Assembly (NCBI GenBank): GCA_001038565.1
Contig: LFJO01000001.1
Span: 397,824 to 461,823, forward strand
Direction of reading: 5' to 3'
Origin: Alkalihalobacillus pseudalcaliphilus
GTDB taxonomy: Bacteria; Bacillota; Bacilli; Bacillales; Bacillaceae_D
Length of the DNA: 64,000 nt
Under the pieces are notes generated by a model, which searched no databases, had not been told where the DNA came from, and saw nothing but the letters and a program-made list of their open reading frames with translations. Numbering within the stretch: position 1 is the first letter of the stretch; every line of letters starts with the position of its first letter. The translations under genes were made by a program, and so were the position numbers. Below are positions 40,687 through 50,050 of this stretch, one piece after another.

Positions 40687-42792
40687 TTATTGGAACCACT
40701 TCAAAAAGCGCTCCAAGAAGCTTTCTTTCGTTTCGGCATTTTCTTCAATGGACTCTTCCAGATCATCTTGATCACTCGGACATGTTTCTTTAGGTTCCGT
40801 CCCGGGAACAAAATAAGTCAGCCTCGCAGGACCCGGACAAGATTCGGAATGTAGATAACCAGTAAAAGGATCAATTTCTAGAGCAGTCACACCTTTTGGC
40901 TGGTGGAACTGTAATTTTAAATCTCCTTGTAGGCCTTCTCTCATAAATTTTGCAAATATTTGCTTCGGTACTTGGGCATTTTGAGAATCAAGCTTTTTCC
41001 CATAATCAAAACCGGTCCAAACGCCGGTTACAAGCTGTGGCGTATAACCAATCATCCAGCTGTCAAATTCCGTCGATCCTGACTTACCTGCGATAGGTCG
41101 ATCGAGCAATGTAGCGATAGAACCGCCTGTCACAGACGTATAATCATTCAACCTCCGATCAAACATCGACTTCATAACATCCGTCATAATGAACGTAAGA
41201 TTTTCGTCTAAAACGTCAGCTTCTTTTACAACAGGATTTTCATAAATGATTTTCCCACTCATCGTCTCGATTTTTGTAATAAAGCGAGGTTGAACCCGAT
41301 CGCCACCATTAGCGAAAGTGCTATATCCTGTAACGAGCTCTAATAAAGTTATTTCCGTTGTACCAAGTGCGGCAGAGGGATTGCTTGTGCTAATATTCGT
41401 TTCGATACCAACACGAGTGGCTATATCTGCCAACTTATCAAAACCGATTGAGTAATGCGTTTTCAGTGCATAGATATTGTCTGAGTAGGCCAATGCTTGA
41501 ATCATGGTAATATAATCATCAGCAAATCTTGTATTAAAATTATTGGGCCAATAATAATCACTTTCCTTCGTTTTATCCCCATTTGGGTAAAGGAAACCCG
41601 TTTTTTCACTCTTTAATGTAGTAGTTGGCGTGTAGCCATTCTCAAGGGCTGCATAATAGAGAAAAGGCTTTAAAGTCGAGCCGGGCTGCCTTCTCGCCTC
41701 AATAGCACGGTCGAAACTACCCTTACCCTCATAGGTTCTACCGCCCACAAGAGCTTTTACATCCCCTGTGGTAGGATCCATTGCCATAAAGCCAATCTGT
41801 ACGTCTGGGTCAACTAACTCATTTTCAATTTGAGCTTCAGCCGATTTTTGCATCTTCGTATCCAATGTTGTGAAAACTTTAAAGCCACCTGCATTCCACT
41901 GACTAGGCTCCAGAATACCCTTATTTAAGATTTCCTCTTCAACGATATCTTGAAAAAACGGTCCAACTCTTTCTGTAGAGACCGGTTTTGTTTCCGTAAT
42001 CGTTAAGTTTTCTTGAAAGGCTTCTTCTGCCTCCTTAGAAGTTAAGTTGCCATTTGCCACCATTGACTGGAGGACAACCCATTGCCGTTCTTTGGCGCGT
42101 CCTGTTTGAGTGCTTTCATTAAAATTATCCCCTGTAGGAGCGTAATAAGTTGGACCTTTAGGAATTCCCGCAAGCATACTTGCCTCGGCCACAGACAGAT
42201 CATTTGATTTTTTATCAAAATAATATTCAGCCGCTGCCTCTACACCATAAGCCCCGTGACCATAATAAACGGTATTTAAATAACCCTCGAGAATGTCATC
42301 CTTTTCGAGGTTCATTTCAAGTTGTAGGGAATAAAGTAGCTCGTTCCACTTACGCTTCCATGTTTTTTCATGACTTAAATAAAGGTTACGGGCATATTGT
42401 TGGGTAATTGTACTTGCCCCTTGAGATTTAGCCCCTGATTTAAGATTGGCAACGATAGCACCACCAATTCGTTTTGGATCAAAGCCAAGGTGCTCATAAA
42501 AGCGCCTATCTTCAACAGCGATCGTTGCATGAATAATGTCGGTATCCATATAACTTAACTCAACAGGGTAACGATTTTGACCACTATGACTTTCTCCAAT
42601 TACCTCTCCATCTTCACTATAAATGAACGTCGTTTGCGATACTTCAAGGTTAGGGGCTCCAAGCATTCTCGTATAAGAAAGCAAAGCGATCGCACTAGCC
42701 GCCACAAGCAGCAACCCTATTAAAAGGAGACGAAAGCTTCTTCGGAATAAACTTTTACGTCGCCGTGACCTTCGACTAACAACCACTTGCAT
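40687..42792 (-). CDS. pbpG: Class A penicillin-binding protein PbpG (PBP2d-like)
   Basis: Bifunctional glycosyltransferase/transpeptidase for peptidoglycan, 701 residues from the ATG at 42792 (GAGGTG upstream). A basic N-terminus (SRRSRRRKSLFRR) precedes one membrane anchor. The GT51 domain has EDRRFYEHLGFDPKRIGGA and GASTITQQYARNLYL. The transpeptidase has RQPGSTLKPF with the nucleophilic Ser, SDN in AYSDNIYAL and KSGST. B. subtilis PbpG (YwhE) is made in the forespore under sigma-F and sits in the same gene order beside speE. A frame extending to 42849 lacks support. Confidence 0.92.
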   Translation of the reverse strand: MQVVVSRRSRRRKSLFRRSFRLLLIGLLLVAASAIALLSYTRMLGAPNLEVSQTTFIYSEDGEVIGESHSGQNRYPVELSYMDTDIIHATIAVEDRRFYEHLGFDPKRIGGAIVANLKSGAKSQGASTITQQYARNLYLSHEKTWKRKWNELLYSLQLEMNLEKDDILEGYLNTVYYGHGAYGVEAAAEYYFDKKSNDLSVAEASMLAGIPKGPTYYAPTGDNFNESTQTGRAKERQWVVLQSMVANGNLTSKEAEEAFQENLTITETKPVSTERVGPFFQDIVEEEILNKGILEPSQWNAGGFKVFTTLDTKMQKSAEAQIENELVDPDVQIGFMAMDPTTGDVKALVGGRTYEGKGSFDRAIEARRQPGSTLKPFLYYAALENGYTPTTTLKSEKTGFLYPNGDKTKESDYYWPNNFNTRFADDYITMIQALAYSDNIYALKTHYSIGFDKLADIATRVGIETNISTSNPSAALGTTEITLLELVTGYSTFANGGDRVQPRFITKIETMSGKIIYENPVVKEADVLDENLTFIMTDVMKSMFDRRLNDYTSVTGGSIATLLDRPIAGKSGSTEFDSWMIGYTPQLVTGVWTGFDYGKKLDSQNAQVPKQIFAKFMREGLQGDLKLQFHQPKGVTALEIDPFTGYLHSESCPGPARLTYFVPGTEPKETCPSDQDDLEESIEENAETKESFLERFLKWFQ

Positions 42793-43065
42793 AACGAACA
42801 CCTCAACCGTTCCAAATATAATAAATAACCAATAAGGTATGACATTCAATGGCGTTGAGTAAGTAACCGTACCGGATTATCAACACGAACCGTCATACAA
42901 AAAGACTTTTTATTAGGATTGGTAAATGAAGGCATTTTTAAACATCTGCCAACAAGTAATTATTGATGTGACCTGCAGCCATCACTAACAAGAATATAGT
43001 GTATGACTAAGCGGTAGCGAGCCAAAGCGGAATGGCAGGGTTACGAGTTGAAAAGGGGAGAGGAA
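42793..43065. other. Spacer between pbpG and the 51-bp array
   Basis: Contains a weak repeat end (CGTCATACAAAAAGAC near 42891). No gene seen; a forespore promoter for pbpG should lie here but I cannot assign it. Confidence 0.3.
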
Positions 43066-44265
43066 GCACGAGTAAACGCTGAATCGCGGGGTTTGCTAGC
43101 TGAAAAAGAGTTAGGAAGCCCGAGCAAAAGCTGAATCACGGGGTTGCGAGCAGAAAAAAGAGAAGGAAGCCCGAGCAAACACGGAATCACGGGGTTGTGA
43201 GCTGAAAAAGGAGAAGAAAGCCCGAGCAAAAGCTGAATCGCGGGTTTGCGAGCTGGAAAAGGGGAAGGAAGCCCGAGCAAACGCTGAATCACGGGGTTGT
43301 GAGCAGAAAAAAGAGAAGGAAGCCCGAGCAAACGCTGAATCACGGGGTTGTGAGCAGAAAAAAGAGAAGGAAGCCCGAGCAAAAGCTGAATCGCGGGGTT
43401 GCGGGCAGAAAAAGAAGAAGAAAGCCCGAGCAAACGCTGAATCACGGGGTTGCGAGCAGAAAAAAGAGAAGGAAGCCCGAGCAAACACGGAATCACGGGG
43501 TTGTGAGCTGAAAAAGGAGAAGAAAGCCCGAGCAAACGCTGAATCACGGGGTTGCGAGCAGAAAAAGAGAAGGAAGCCCGAGCAAACGCTGAATCACGGG
43601 GTTACGAGCTGGAAAAGAGGGAGAAAGCCCGAGCAAAAGCTGAATCGCGGGGTTGCGAGCCGAAAAAGGGGAAGGAAGCCCGAGCAAAAGCTGAATCGCG
43701 GGGTTGCGAGCTGAAAAAGGAGAAGAAAGCCCGAGCAAAAGCTGAATCACGGGGTTGTGAGCTGAAAAAGGAGAAGAAAGCCCGAGCAAACGCTGAATCA
43801 CGGGGTTGCGAGCAGAAAAAGAGAAGGAAGCCCGAGCAAACGCTGAATCACGGGGTTACGAGCTGGAAAAGAGGGAGAAAGCCCGAGCAAAAGCTGAATC
43901 GCGGGGTTGCGAGCCGAAAAAGAGTTAGGAAGCCCGAGCAAAAGCTGAATCGCGGGGTTGCGAGCTGAAAAAGGAGAAGAAAGCCCGAGCAAAAGCTGAA
44001 TCACGGGGTTGCGAGCCGAAAAAGAGTTAGGAAGCCCGAGCAAACGCTGAATCACGGGATTACGAGCTGGAAAAGAGGGAGAAAGCCCGAGCAAACGCTG
44101 AATCACGGGGTTGTGAGCTGAAAAAGGAGAAGAAAGCCCGAGCAAAAGCTGAATCACGGGGTTACGAGCTGGAAAAGAGGGAGAAAGCCCGAGCAAAAGC
44201 TGAATCGCGGGGTTGCGAGCTGAAAAAGAGTTAGGAAGCCCGAGCAAAAGCGTAATCTGAGCTCC
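43066..44265 (+). repeat. Tandem array, 51-bp unit, about 24 copies
   Basis: GCCCGAGCAA starts at 43118, 43169, 43220, 43271 and so on to 44238, nearly always 51 bp apart (50 in two places); the first copy at 43066 is diverged. Each unit is GCCCGAGCAAAAGCTGAATC, RCGGGGTTGCGAGC, a variable AG/TG/CG, and a purine run. Variants recur in mixed order: AAACGC, AAAAGC or AACACG; CAC or CGC; GAGAAGGAA, GGAGAAGAA, GAGTTAGGA or GAGGGAGAA. Because 51 is divisible by 3, long frames are open in several phases on both strands. None has a ribosome binding site. Confidence 0.95.
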
Positions 44266-44332
44266 GCCGCGATTTTACCGTTTAGAACTCTTTGATGGAA
44301 CGTTCCCCCATGCCCAGAGCGAACTTAAAAAA

Positions 44333-44795
44333 TCACAAGTCGAAGCCTCATCCACTTCGCCACCAACAAAAAAGAGAGAGTAGTAACCCATCAGGATTAG
44401 TGTCTAAAATCCAAGCTTTTTTGGACCGTTAGCCAAGCTCGCTTGGCTACTTCACGTCACTGCGTGAAGTTTTGAAAATCGAAACACCATTCAAAACCGT
44501 ATGTCAAGTTATTTCGAAAAATGAGCATCAGGCATTAGACTTTCATACAAAACTGCCATGATGACTTGCAAAGCAACTCATCACCAACAGGAATGAAAGT
44601 CACTTTTGGGATAATGATTACCTTGAGATTAACTGTAACCCAAGCGGGCGAGTTATGCGGAGACTCCCGCGGGACCTAGTGGCAGAGCTAAGATCCACTG
44701 GCGTAGCCAGTTAGCTCAGCGCCACCCCTCAGGATGCGGAGCATCATTTTCGGTAGCGACGAGTCGTGCACTATATTCGCACCAACTTTCACCCA
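44333..44795 (+). repeat. Dispersed structured repeat, compact copy, upstream of speE
   Basis: A partial module A at 44338-44372 (CGAAG/CTTCG, then CCACCAACAAAAAAG). A full module A at 44538-44601: outer arms GACTTTCAT (44538-44546) and ATGAAAGTC (44593-44601), inner arms TGATGA/TCATCA and TTGC/GCAA. Module B follows with GCGGAGACTCCCGCGGGA, ACTGGC-GTA-GCCAGT and GCGGAGCATCATTTTCGG, ending CCAACTTTCACCCAAAA. The spacer present in other copies is missing. Confidence 0.85.
44431..44470 (+). repeat. Two adjoining perfect hairpins
   Basis: AGCCAAGC-TC-GCTTGGCT (44431-44448) is followed directly by ACTTCACG-TCACTG-CGTGAAGT (44449-44470). Both stems are perfect 8-mers. They sit between two repeat modules and do not resemble a terminator. 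Confidence 0.6.
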
Positions 44796-44861
44796 AAATA
44801 AAACACGCATCCTAAAAAGATTTCATTTGCTTTTTAGCACTTTTGTTATATACTTTCTCTT

Positions 44862-44891
44862 GTTGTCCAATCTTTTTTGGGCAGCTTTTTC
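44862..44891 (+). terminator. Terminator-like hairpin upstream of speE
   Basis: GTTGTCCAA (44862-44870) pairs with TTGGGCAGC (44877-44885) through 9 bp with two G-U, followed by TTTTTC. It lies just after a promoter-like TTGCTT-16-TATACT (44827-44854), so it either closes an upstream transcript or is placed at the very start of the speE leader. Confidence 0.5.
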
Positions 44892-44973
44892 TTACGCACT
44901 TTTCAAATGAGAATTCTTAATTAAACGTTTATTTAAAACGATAAAGAAGAAATATATAATCGAGGTGATTGAA

Positions 44974-45801
44974 ATGGAATTATGGTTTACAGAAAAACAA
45001 ACAGAGAACTTTGGTATCACAGCACGTATTAAGCGCACATTGCATTCAGAAAAGACAGATTTTCAGCAATTAGATGTTGTTGAGACAGAAGAATTTGGGA
45101 ATATGCTTTTACTTGATGGCATGGTTATGACTACAGAAAAAGATGAGTTTGTTTATCATGAAATGGTTGCCCATGTCCCGTTATTTACACACCCTAACCC
45201 GAAGCATGTTTTAGTAGTTGGTGGAGGAGATGGTGGCGTCATTCGTGAGGTATTAAAGCATCCTTCCGTTGAAAAAGCGACACTTGTTGAAATTGATGGA
45301 AAAGTTATTGAATACTCAAAGAAATTTTTACCTTCCATTGCAGGAGCATTAGATGATGCCCGTGTTGATGTGCAAGTAGCCGATGGTTTCATGCATATTG
45401 CTGAATCTGAAAATGCGTACGATGTCATTATGGTAGATTCAACAGAGCCAGTTGGACCAGCAGTGAAATTATTTGAAAAAGGTTTCTATGTAGGTATTGC
45501 TAAAGCTTTAAAGGAAGACGGTATTTTTGTTGCCCAAACAGACAACCCATGGTTCCACCAAGCTTTAATTACACAAGTCTACAACGATGTGAAGGAAATT
45601 TTCCCAATAACGAATCTTTACACAGCCAACATTCCAACTTATCCAAGTGGTTTATGGACATTTACAATCGGTTCTAAAAAACACGATCCGTTAAAAATTG
45701 CTGATGAACGTTTCCATGAAATCGATACAAAGTATTATACAAAAGAACTTCATAATGCCGCGTTTGCACTACCTAAATTTGTTGCGGATTTACTGAAATA
45801 A
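44974..45801 (+). CDS. speE: Spermidine synthase
   Basis: Transfers aminopropyl from decarboxylated S-adenosylmethionine to putrescine. 275 residues from the ATG at 44974; the in-frame GTG at 44965 is in the GAGGTG site. [43 protein letters not shown], the nucleotide loop [24 protein letters not shown] and [14 protein letters not shown] with the catalytic Asp are all present. It is 14 bp upstream of speB, giving the last two steps from agmatine to spermidine in one operon. Confidence 0.96.
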   Translation: MELWFTEKQTENFGITARIKRTLHSEKTDFQQLDVVETEEFGNMLLLDGMVMTTEKDEFVYHEMVAHVPLFTHPNPKHVLVVGGGDGGVIREVLKHPSVEKATLVEIDGKVIEYSKKFLPSIAGALDDARVDVQVADGFMHIAESENAYDVIMVDSTEPVGPAVKLFEKGFYVGIAKALKEDGIFVAQTDNPWFHQALITQVYNDVKEIFPITNLYTANIPTYPSGLWTFTIGSKKHDPLKIADERFHEIDTKYYTKELHNAAFALPKFVADLLK

Positions 45802-45815
45802 AGGAGTACTGAGAT

Positions 45816-46688
45816 ATGCGATTTGATGAATCATACTCTGGGAAAGTTTTTATCATGAGTCGAGCAACATATGAAGAAAGTCAAGCGGTTATTTATGGAA
45901 TGCCCATGGATTGGACCGTATCATTCCGTCCTGGTTCAAGATTTGGTCCAGCTAAAATTCGTGAAGCTTCATTAGGTTTAGAGGAATACAGCCCTTATAT
46001 GGACAAACACTTAGAGGAAGTTGCTTATTTTGATGCAGGTGATATTCCATTTCCTTTTGGCAATGCAAAGAAAAGCTTAGATATGGTTGAGGATTTTGTT
46101 GATAAGCTATTAGCTGATGGAAAGTACCCACTTGGTTTGGGTGGTGAGCATTTACTTTCATGGCCTATATTTAAAGCCATTCATAAAAAACATCCGGATG
46201 TCGCGATTTTGCATTTTGATGCACATGCTGATTTACGAGAGGAATATGAAGGAGAAGTATTATCTCATTCGACGCCCATCCGAAAAGCTTGCTCGTTAAT
46301 TGGCGCGGAAAATGTATATTCATTTGGTATCCGTTCTGGAATGCGTGAAGAGTTTCAATTTGCTAAAGACTCCGGCATGAATATGTTCAAATTTGAAGTA
46401 TTGGAGCCTTTACGACAAGTATTACCAAAGCTAGCTGGCCGACCGGTTTATGTGACAATTGACATCGATGTATTAGATCCAGCTCACGCCCCAGGCACGG
46501 GTACTGCTGAAGCTGGCGGAATTACATCCAAAGAGTTATTGGATGCGATCGTGGCTATTGCACAATCTGAGGTCCAAGTCGTTGGTTCGGATTTAGTAGA
46601 GGTTGCTCCAATTTATGACCACTCTGAACAAACTCAGATCACAGCGAGCAAAATGATTCGTGAAATGCTTCTTGGTTTTGTTAAATAA
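45816..46688 (+). CDS. speB: Agmatinase
   Basis: Hydrolyses agmatine to putrescine and urea, with two Mn ions. 290 residues. Metal-binding blocks of the ureohydrolase family: GGEHLLSWPIF, FDAHADLREEYEGE with the Asp-His-Asp triad, and TIDIDVLDPAHAPGTGTAEAGG. DLVEVAPIYDHSEQT closes the site. AAGGAG precedes the ATG. In operon with speE. Confidence 0.96.
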   Translation: MRFDESYSGKVFIMSRATYEESQAVIYGMPMDWTVSFRPGSRFGPAKIREASLGLEEYSPYMDKHLEEVAYFDAGDIPFPFGNAKKSLDMVEDFVDKLLADGKYPLGLGGEHLLSWPIFKAIHKKHPDVAILHFDAHADLREEYEGEVLSHSTPIRKACSLIGAENVYSFGIRSGMREEFQFAKDSGMNMFKFEVLEPLRQVLPKLAGRPVYVTIDIDVLDPAHAPGTGTAEAGGITSKELLDAIVAIAQSEVQVVGSDLVEVAPIYDHSEQTQITASKMIREMLLGFVK

Positions 46689-46705
46689 AAAGAAATAGCT
46701 ACAAA

Positions 46706-46737
46706 TAGAGGGGCTGGTATGAACAGCCTCTCTTTAT
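46706..46737 (+). terminator. Terminator of speE-speB
   Basis: AGAGGGGCTG pairs with CAGCCTCTCT (one G-U) around 7 bases, then TTTATTA. Confidence 0.8.
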
Positions 46738-47061
46738 TATGGTAACGAATAAATGTAAACATCAGAGTTCAGTATGGTTTGTTTTTTCTTGGTGGCTTTT
46801 CGTTTATAAATGGTTTTAAGGATGCTCCTATTTAGCCGTAGCCCATCGTTTTTTGGGAAATGGCCCGTAAGAGCACTTACAAAAAGTCTTAGCACACCAC
46901 CCAGCCACCACCGACAAAAAAGAGATTCGTGGCACATTAGAATAAGACTTTAAAACGTCGCAATTTTGGCGAAACTATAAGAGAATCTAAGTGGCGAACA
47001 TCAAATCTTGCATGGCTAGAGTAAACTCGCTAAACTGATAAAAGAGAAGGATGTGCGAGTA
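46738..47061. other. speB-ywiB intergenic region
   Basis: A short minus-strand frame has no gene-like features. CCACCACCCAGCC and CACCACCGACAAAAAAG near 46895-46925 faintly resemble repeat module A. Otherwise nothing recognised. Confidence 0.3.
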
Positions 47062-47505
47062 ATGGAAACTGTTATAAAAAAACCAATTAAACTAAGGTTT
47101 CGAACGGCTATTGACCAAGGTGAGCACAAAGAAGTATATGAATTCACGACGAGTGGTTTACTTTTTCGAAAAGGCTCATCAGAATATTTACGGTTTGAAG
47201 AAACCTTCGGAAATAACGAACAAGTTCAAACGACGATCAAGTGGAATGGTCAAGAATTAACCTTAATTAGGCAAGGTACCATTTTAATGAGACAAGCCTT
47301 TGTACAGGGGGAAAAAACCTTTGGACGTTATGTGACTCCTGATATTTCTTGGGAGACGACAGCAACAACAGAAAAGGTTCTTGTTGTATGGCCGAAAGGA
47401 AAAACAAAAGGTAAAATTCATTTGAAATATCATTTCTTATTACAAGGTCAGGATACAGGGACACATGAAGTGCGTTTAACATTAGAGGAGGACAAATTGA
47501 AATGA
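47062..47505 (+). CDS. ywiB: DUF1934 calycin-like beta-barrel protein YwiB
   Basis: 147 residues from the ATG at 47062 (AAGGATG upstream; the earlier GTG is closer to it). Predicted mostly beta: [46 protein letters not shown] and [25 protein letters not shown] alternate strands as in lipocalin-like barrels. Function unknown. Its stop overlaps the argS start (ATGA), as in B. subtilis. Confidence 0.88.
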   Translation: METVIKKPIKLRFRTAIDQGEHKEVYEFTTSGLLFRKGSSEYLRFEETFGNNEQVQTTIKWNGQELTLIRQGTILMRQAFVQGEKTFGRYVTPDISWETTATTEKVLVVWPKGKTKGKIHLKYHFLLQGQDTGTHEVRLTLEEDKLK

Positions 47506-49172
47506 ACAGTGTGGAACAGTTAAAAGAAAAGTTAAAACAAGAAATTATCGCAGCAGTTAAAAGGGCTGATTTAGCAAACGATGAAACAATGCCTGGTGTG
47601 GTCTTAGAAGCACCAAAGGATAAGGCTCACGGCGATTATGCGACCAATATGGCGATGCAGCTAGCGCGTGTAGCTAAAAAAGCTCCGAGACAAATTGCTG
47701 AAGAGCTTACGTCACAATTAAACAACGAAGCGGCAATGATTGAAAAAGTTGAAATCGCCGGGCCAGGATTCATTAACTTTTTCATGGATAAAGGTTATTT
47801 ACGTGATGTAATTAAAACCGTGTTAGCAAATCCAGAAACATATGGAGAATCCGATTATGGCCAAGGTGAACGAATTCAAGTTGAGTTTGTATCGGCAAAT
47901 CCTACAGGAACACTTCATTTAGGACATGCTCGTGGTGCAGCTGTAGGTGATTCGCTTAGTCACATCTTAGCCAAAGCAGGCTTTAACGTAGAGCGTGAGT
48001 ATTACATTAACGATGCAGGCAATCAAATTAATAATCTTACTTATTCGTTAGAAGCTCGCTATTATCAAGCGTTAGGTATCGACAAAGAGATGCCAGCAGA
48101 TGGCTATCACGGCCAAGATATTATTGATTTCGGTCAAGACCTTGCCAAGGAAAAAGGGGACGGGTTAACCAAGTTACCTGAAGAAGAGCGTCATCAATTT
48201 TTCCGTACTTATGGTTTAAAGAAAGAGTTAGAAAAAATTAAACAAGACCTCGGAGCCTTCCGTGTCGAATTCGATAGCTGGTTTTCTGAAACTTCGTTGT
48301 ATGACAGTAAAAAAGTAGAGGAAACTTTAGCTGTCTTAAAAGAAAAAGGCGAAACTTATGAGCAAGATGGTGCCACTTGGTTCCGTTCAACACAATACGG
48401 AGATGATAAAGACCGAGTTTTAATCAAACATGACGGTAGCTACACATACTTAACACCAGATATTGCGTATCACCAAGATAAAATGAATCGTGGTTTTGAC
48501 AAGCTCATTAACGTTTGGGGTGCAGACCATCATGGCTATATTCCTCGAATGAGAGCAGCTATTCAAGCTTTAGGCTATCAGCCGAACCAGTTGGACGTAG
48601 AAATTATTCAGATGGTGAGCCTCTATCAAGGTGGCGAAAAGGTGAAAATGAGTAAGCGTACAGGTAAAGCTGTTACTTTACGTGATCTAATGGAAGAGGT
48701 CGGCATTGATGCGACTCGATATTTCTTTGCGATGCGTAGTGCGGATACCCATTTAGACTTTGATATGGACTTAGCTGTATCGAAATCAAACGAAAATCCG
48801 GTCTATTATGTTCAATATGCTCATGCTCGAGTTTGTACAATGCTTCGCCAAGGAGCGGAAAAAGGGTTAAATTTTGACAAGAACGTTGATCTGTCGGTTA
48901 TCCAAACGGAGAAGGAATATGAGCTACTAAAAGTAATCGGTGATTTTCCTGCCGTTGTTAGTGAGGCAGCAGCCAAGCAAATTCCACATCGTATAACTAA
49001 TTATGTTCATGAACTAGCTGCAACGTTGCATAGCTTTTATAATGCGGAACGTGTTATTGATGAAGGAGATGAAAAGAAAACCATTGCCAGACTGGCTCTA
49101 ATGAAAGCTACACAAGTAACCATTAAAAATGCTTTAGCCTTAGTAGGCGTTGAGGCCCCAGAAAAAATGTAA
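47502..49172 (+). CDS. argS: Arginyl-tRNA synthetase
   Basis: Charges tRNA-Arg. 556 residues, as in B. subtilis. HIGH-type motif in [31 protein letters not shown], the class-I block [19 protein letters not shown], and a full KMSKS-type loop [16 protein letters not shown] (many ArgRS lack a canonical one). The N-terminal tRNA D-loop-binding domain and C-terminal helical anticodon domain (DALRBP) are present. There is no T-box upstream. Confidence 0.97.
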   Translation: MNSVEQLKEKLKQEIIAAVKRADLANDETMPGVVLEAPKDKAHGDYATNMAMQLARVAKKAPRQIAEELTSQLNNEAAMIEKVEIAGPGFINFFMDKGYLRDVIKTVLANPETYGESDYGQGERIQVEFVSANPTGTLHLGHARGAAVGDSLSHILAKAGFNVEREYYINDAGNQINNLTYSLEARYYQALGIDKEMPADGYHGQDIIDFGQDLAKEKGDGLTKLPEEERHQFFRTYGLKKELEKIKQDLGAFRVEFDSWFSETSLYDSKKVEETLAVLKEKGETYEQDGATWFRSTQYGDDKDRVLIKHDGSYTYLTPDIAYHQDKMNRGFDKLINVWGADHHGYIPRMRAAIQALGYQPNQLDVEIIQMVSLYQGGEKVKMSKRTGKAVTLRDLMEEVGIDATRYFFAMRSADTHLDFDMDLAVSKSNENPVYYVQYAHARVCTMLRQGAEKGLNFDKNVDLSVIQTEKEYELLKVIGDFPAVVSEAAAKQIPHRITNYVHELAATLHSFYNAERVIDEGDEKKTIARLALMKATQVTIKNALALVGVEAPEKM

Positions 49173-49179
49173 TAGAAAG

Positions 49180-49222
49180 AAAAAGGGTATATCATGTATG
49201 GGAGCATGAATACCCTTTTTTA
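49180..49222 (+). terminator. Terminator after argS
   Basis: AAAAAGGGTAT pairs with ATACCCTTTTT with an inner ATG/CAT and a T-run. Confidence 0.85.
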
Positions 49223-49273
49223 AAATAGTAGTAGCCGTATGTTGTTTATTTTGTTCAGAGGGTAGGGGATTGT

Positions 49274-49759
49274 GTGGATATCGTTTGGTGGATTCTTATT
49301 ATTATTTGTTTCATTCTTAGCTTTGTCGGTCTTATTTTTCCGTTAATTCCTGGGGTGCTCGTGCTTTGGGTTGGCTTTTTAATTTACGGATTCGGTATTG
49401 GTAGCTTTAGTGATTTGTCGATATGGTTTTGGATTGGCATGGGTGTATTTACCGTTCTTTTATTTGTGGCTGATATCATTGCGAGTCAATACTTTGTCAA
49501 ACGTTACGGTGGCTCAAAATGGGGCGAGCGGATGGCTGCAGTCGGTGTTATTATTGGTTCATTCATTATTCCACCTTTTGGTGTTGTCATTGTTCCATTT
49601 GTCCTCGTATTTTTCACAGAGTTATGGTCTGTGAAAGATGTGAGCCACGCTTTAAAAGTCGCATTTGCTTCCTTGATGGCTTTCTTAAGTGGGACATTGG
49701 CGAAGGGCTTTATTCAAATGGTGATGATTATTTGGTTTATCTTAGAAGTGGTATGGTGA
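49274..49759 (+). CDS. DUF456 membrane protein
   Basis: 161 residues, GTG start after AGGGTAGGGG. Four or five hydrophobic segments. GLIFPLIPGVLVLWVGFLIYGF and VADIIASQYFVKRYGGSKWGERMAAVGVIIG are the DUF456 repeats with conserved glycines. Function unknown. It is not in the same place in B. subtilis, so it is a lineage-specific insertion between argS and rpoE. Confidence 0.82.
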   Translation: MDIVWWILIIICFILSFVGLIFPLIPGVLVLWVGFLIYGFGIGSFSDLSIWFWIGMGVFTVLLFVADIIASQYFVKRYGGSKWGERMAAVGVIIGSFIIPPFGVVIVPFVLVFFTELWSVKDVSHALKVAFASLMAFLSGTLAKGFIQMVMIIWFILEVVW

Positions 49760-49823
49760 ATAAGTAAATTAAAAGTGCAAATAGTAAAAAGAGAGCAACT
49801 TAATTGGAAATGAGGGGTTATCC

Positions 49824-49982
49824 ATGCAAGAAATAGTACTTGCACTTATTGCGGGTCTTGTTGTCGGTTTGCTATTTGCTTTTATCAAATTACCGATCCC
49901 ATCACCACCGACGATTTCAGGGGTAATGGGTGTTGTCGGTATTTTTAGTGGCTATCAGATTTATGTTCACTTTTGGGGTTGA
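49824..49982 (+). CDS. XapX domain small membrane protein
   Basis: 52 residues: LALIAGLVVGLLFAFIKLPI and a second span GVMGVVGIFSGYQIYVHFWG with the PIPSPPTISG linker. This is the XapX (DUF1427) pattern. TGAGGGG is placed well upstream of the ATG. It lies 64 bp after the DUF456 gene and is followed by a terminator. Role unknown. Confidence 0.82.
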   Translation: MQEIVLALIAGLVVGLLFAFIKLPIPSPPTISGVMGVVGIFSGYQIYVHFWG

Positions 49983-50014
49983 AGGATTAAGCTGAACTTT
50001 TTCACAATAAACCG

Positions 50015-50050
50015 AAAAAAGTGGGAAGTGGGGAACTCCCACTTTTTTTA
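50015..50050. terminator. Bidirectional terminator between xapX-type gene and cls
   Basis: AAAAAAGTGGGA pairs with TCCCACTTTTTT and sits between convergent genes; both strands give a U-run. Confidence 0.88.

Noticed and set aside
43041..44247. Repeat-encoded proteins in several frames on both strands
   Set aside because: The frames are open only because the 51-bp unit is divisible by three. None has a ribosome binding site, and the predicted peptides are simple repeats in every phase.
43066..44265. CRISPR-like array
   Set aside because: The whole 51-bp unit repeats; there are no unique spacers, no leader and no cas genes nearby.
46737..46937. 66-residue minus-strand ORF between speB and ywiB
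   Set aside because: No ribosome binding site, no recognisable domain, and it overlaps the speB terminator side.
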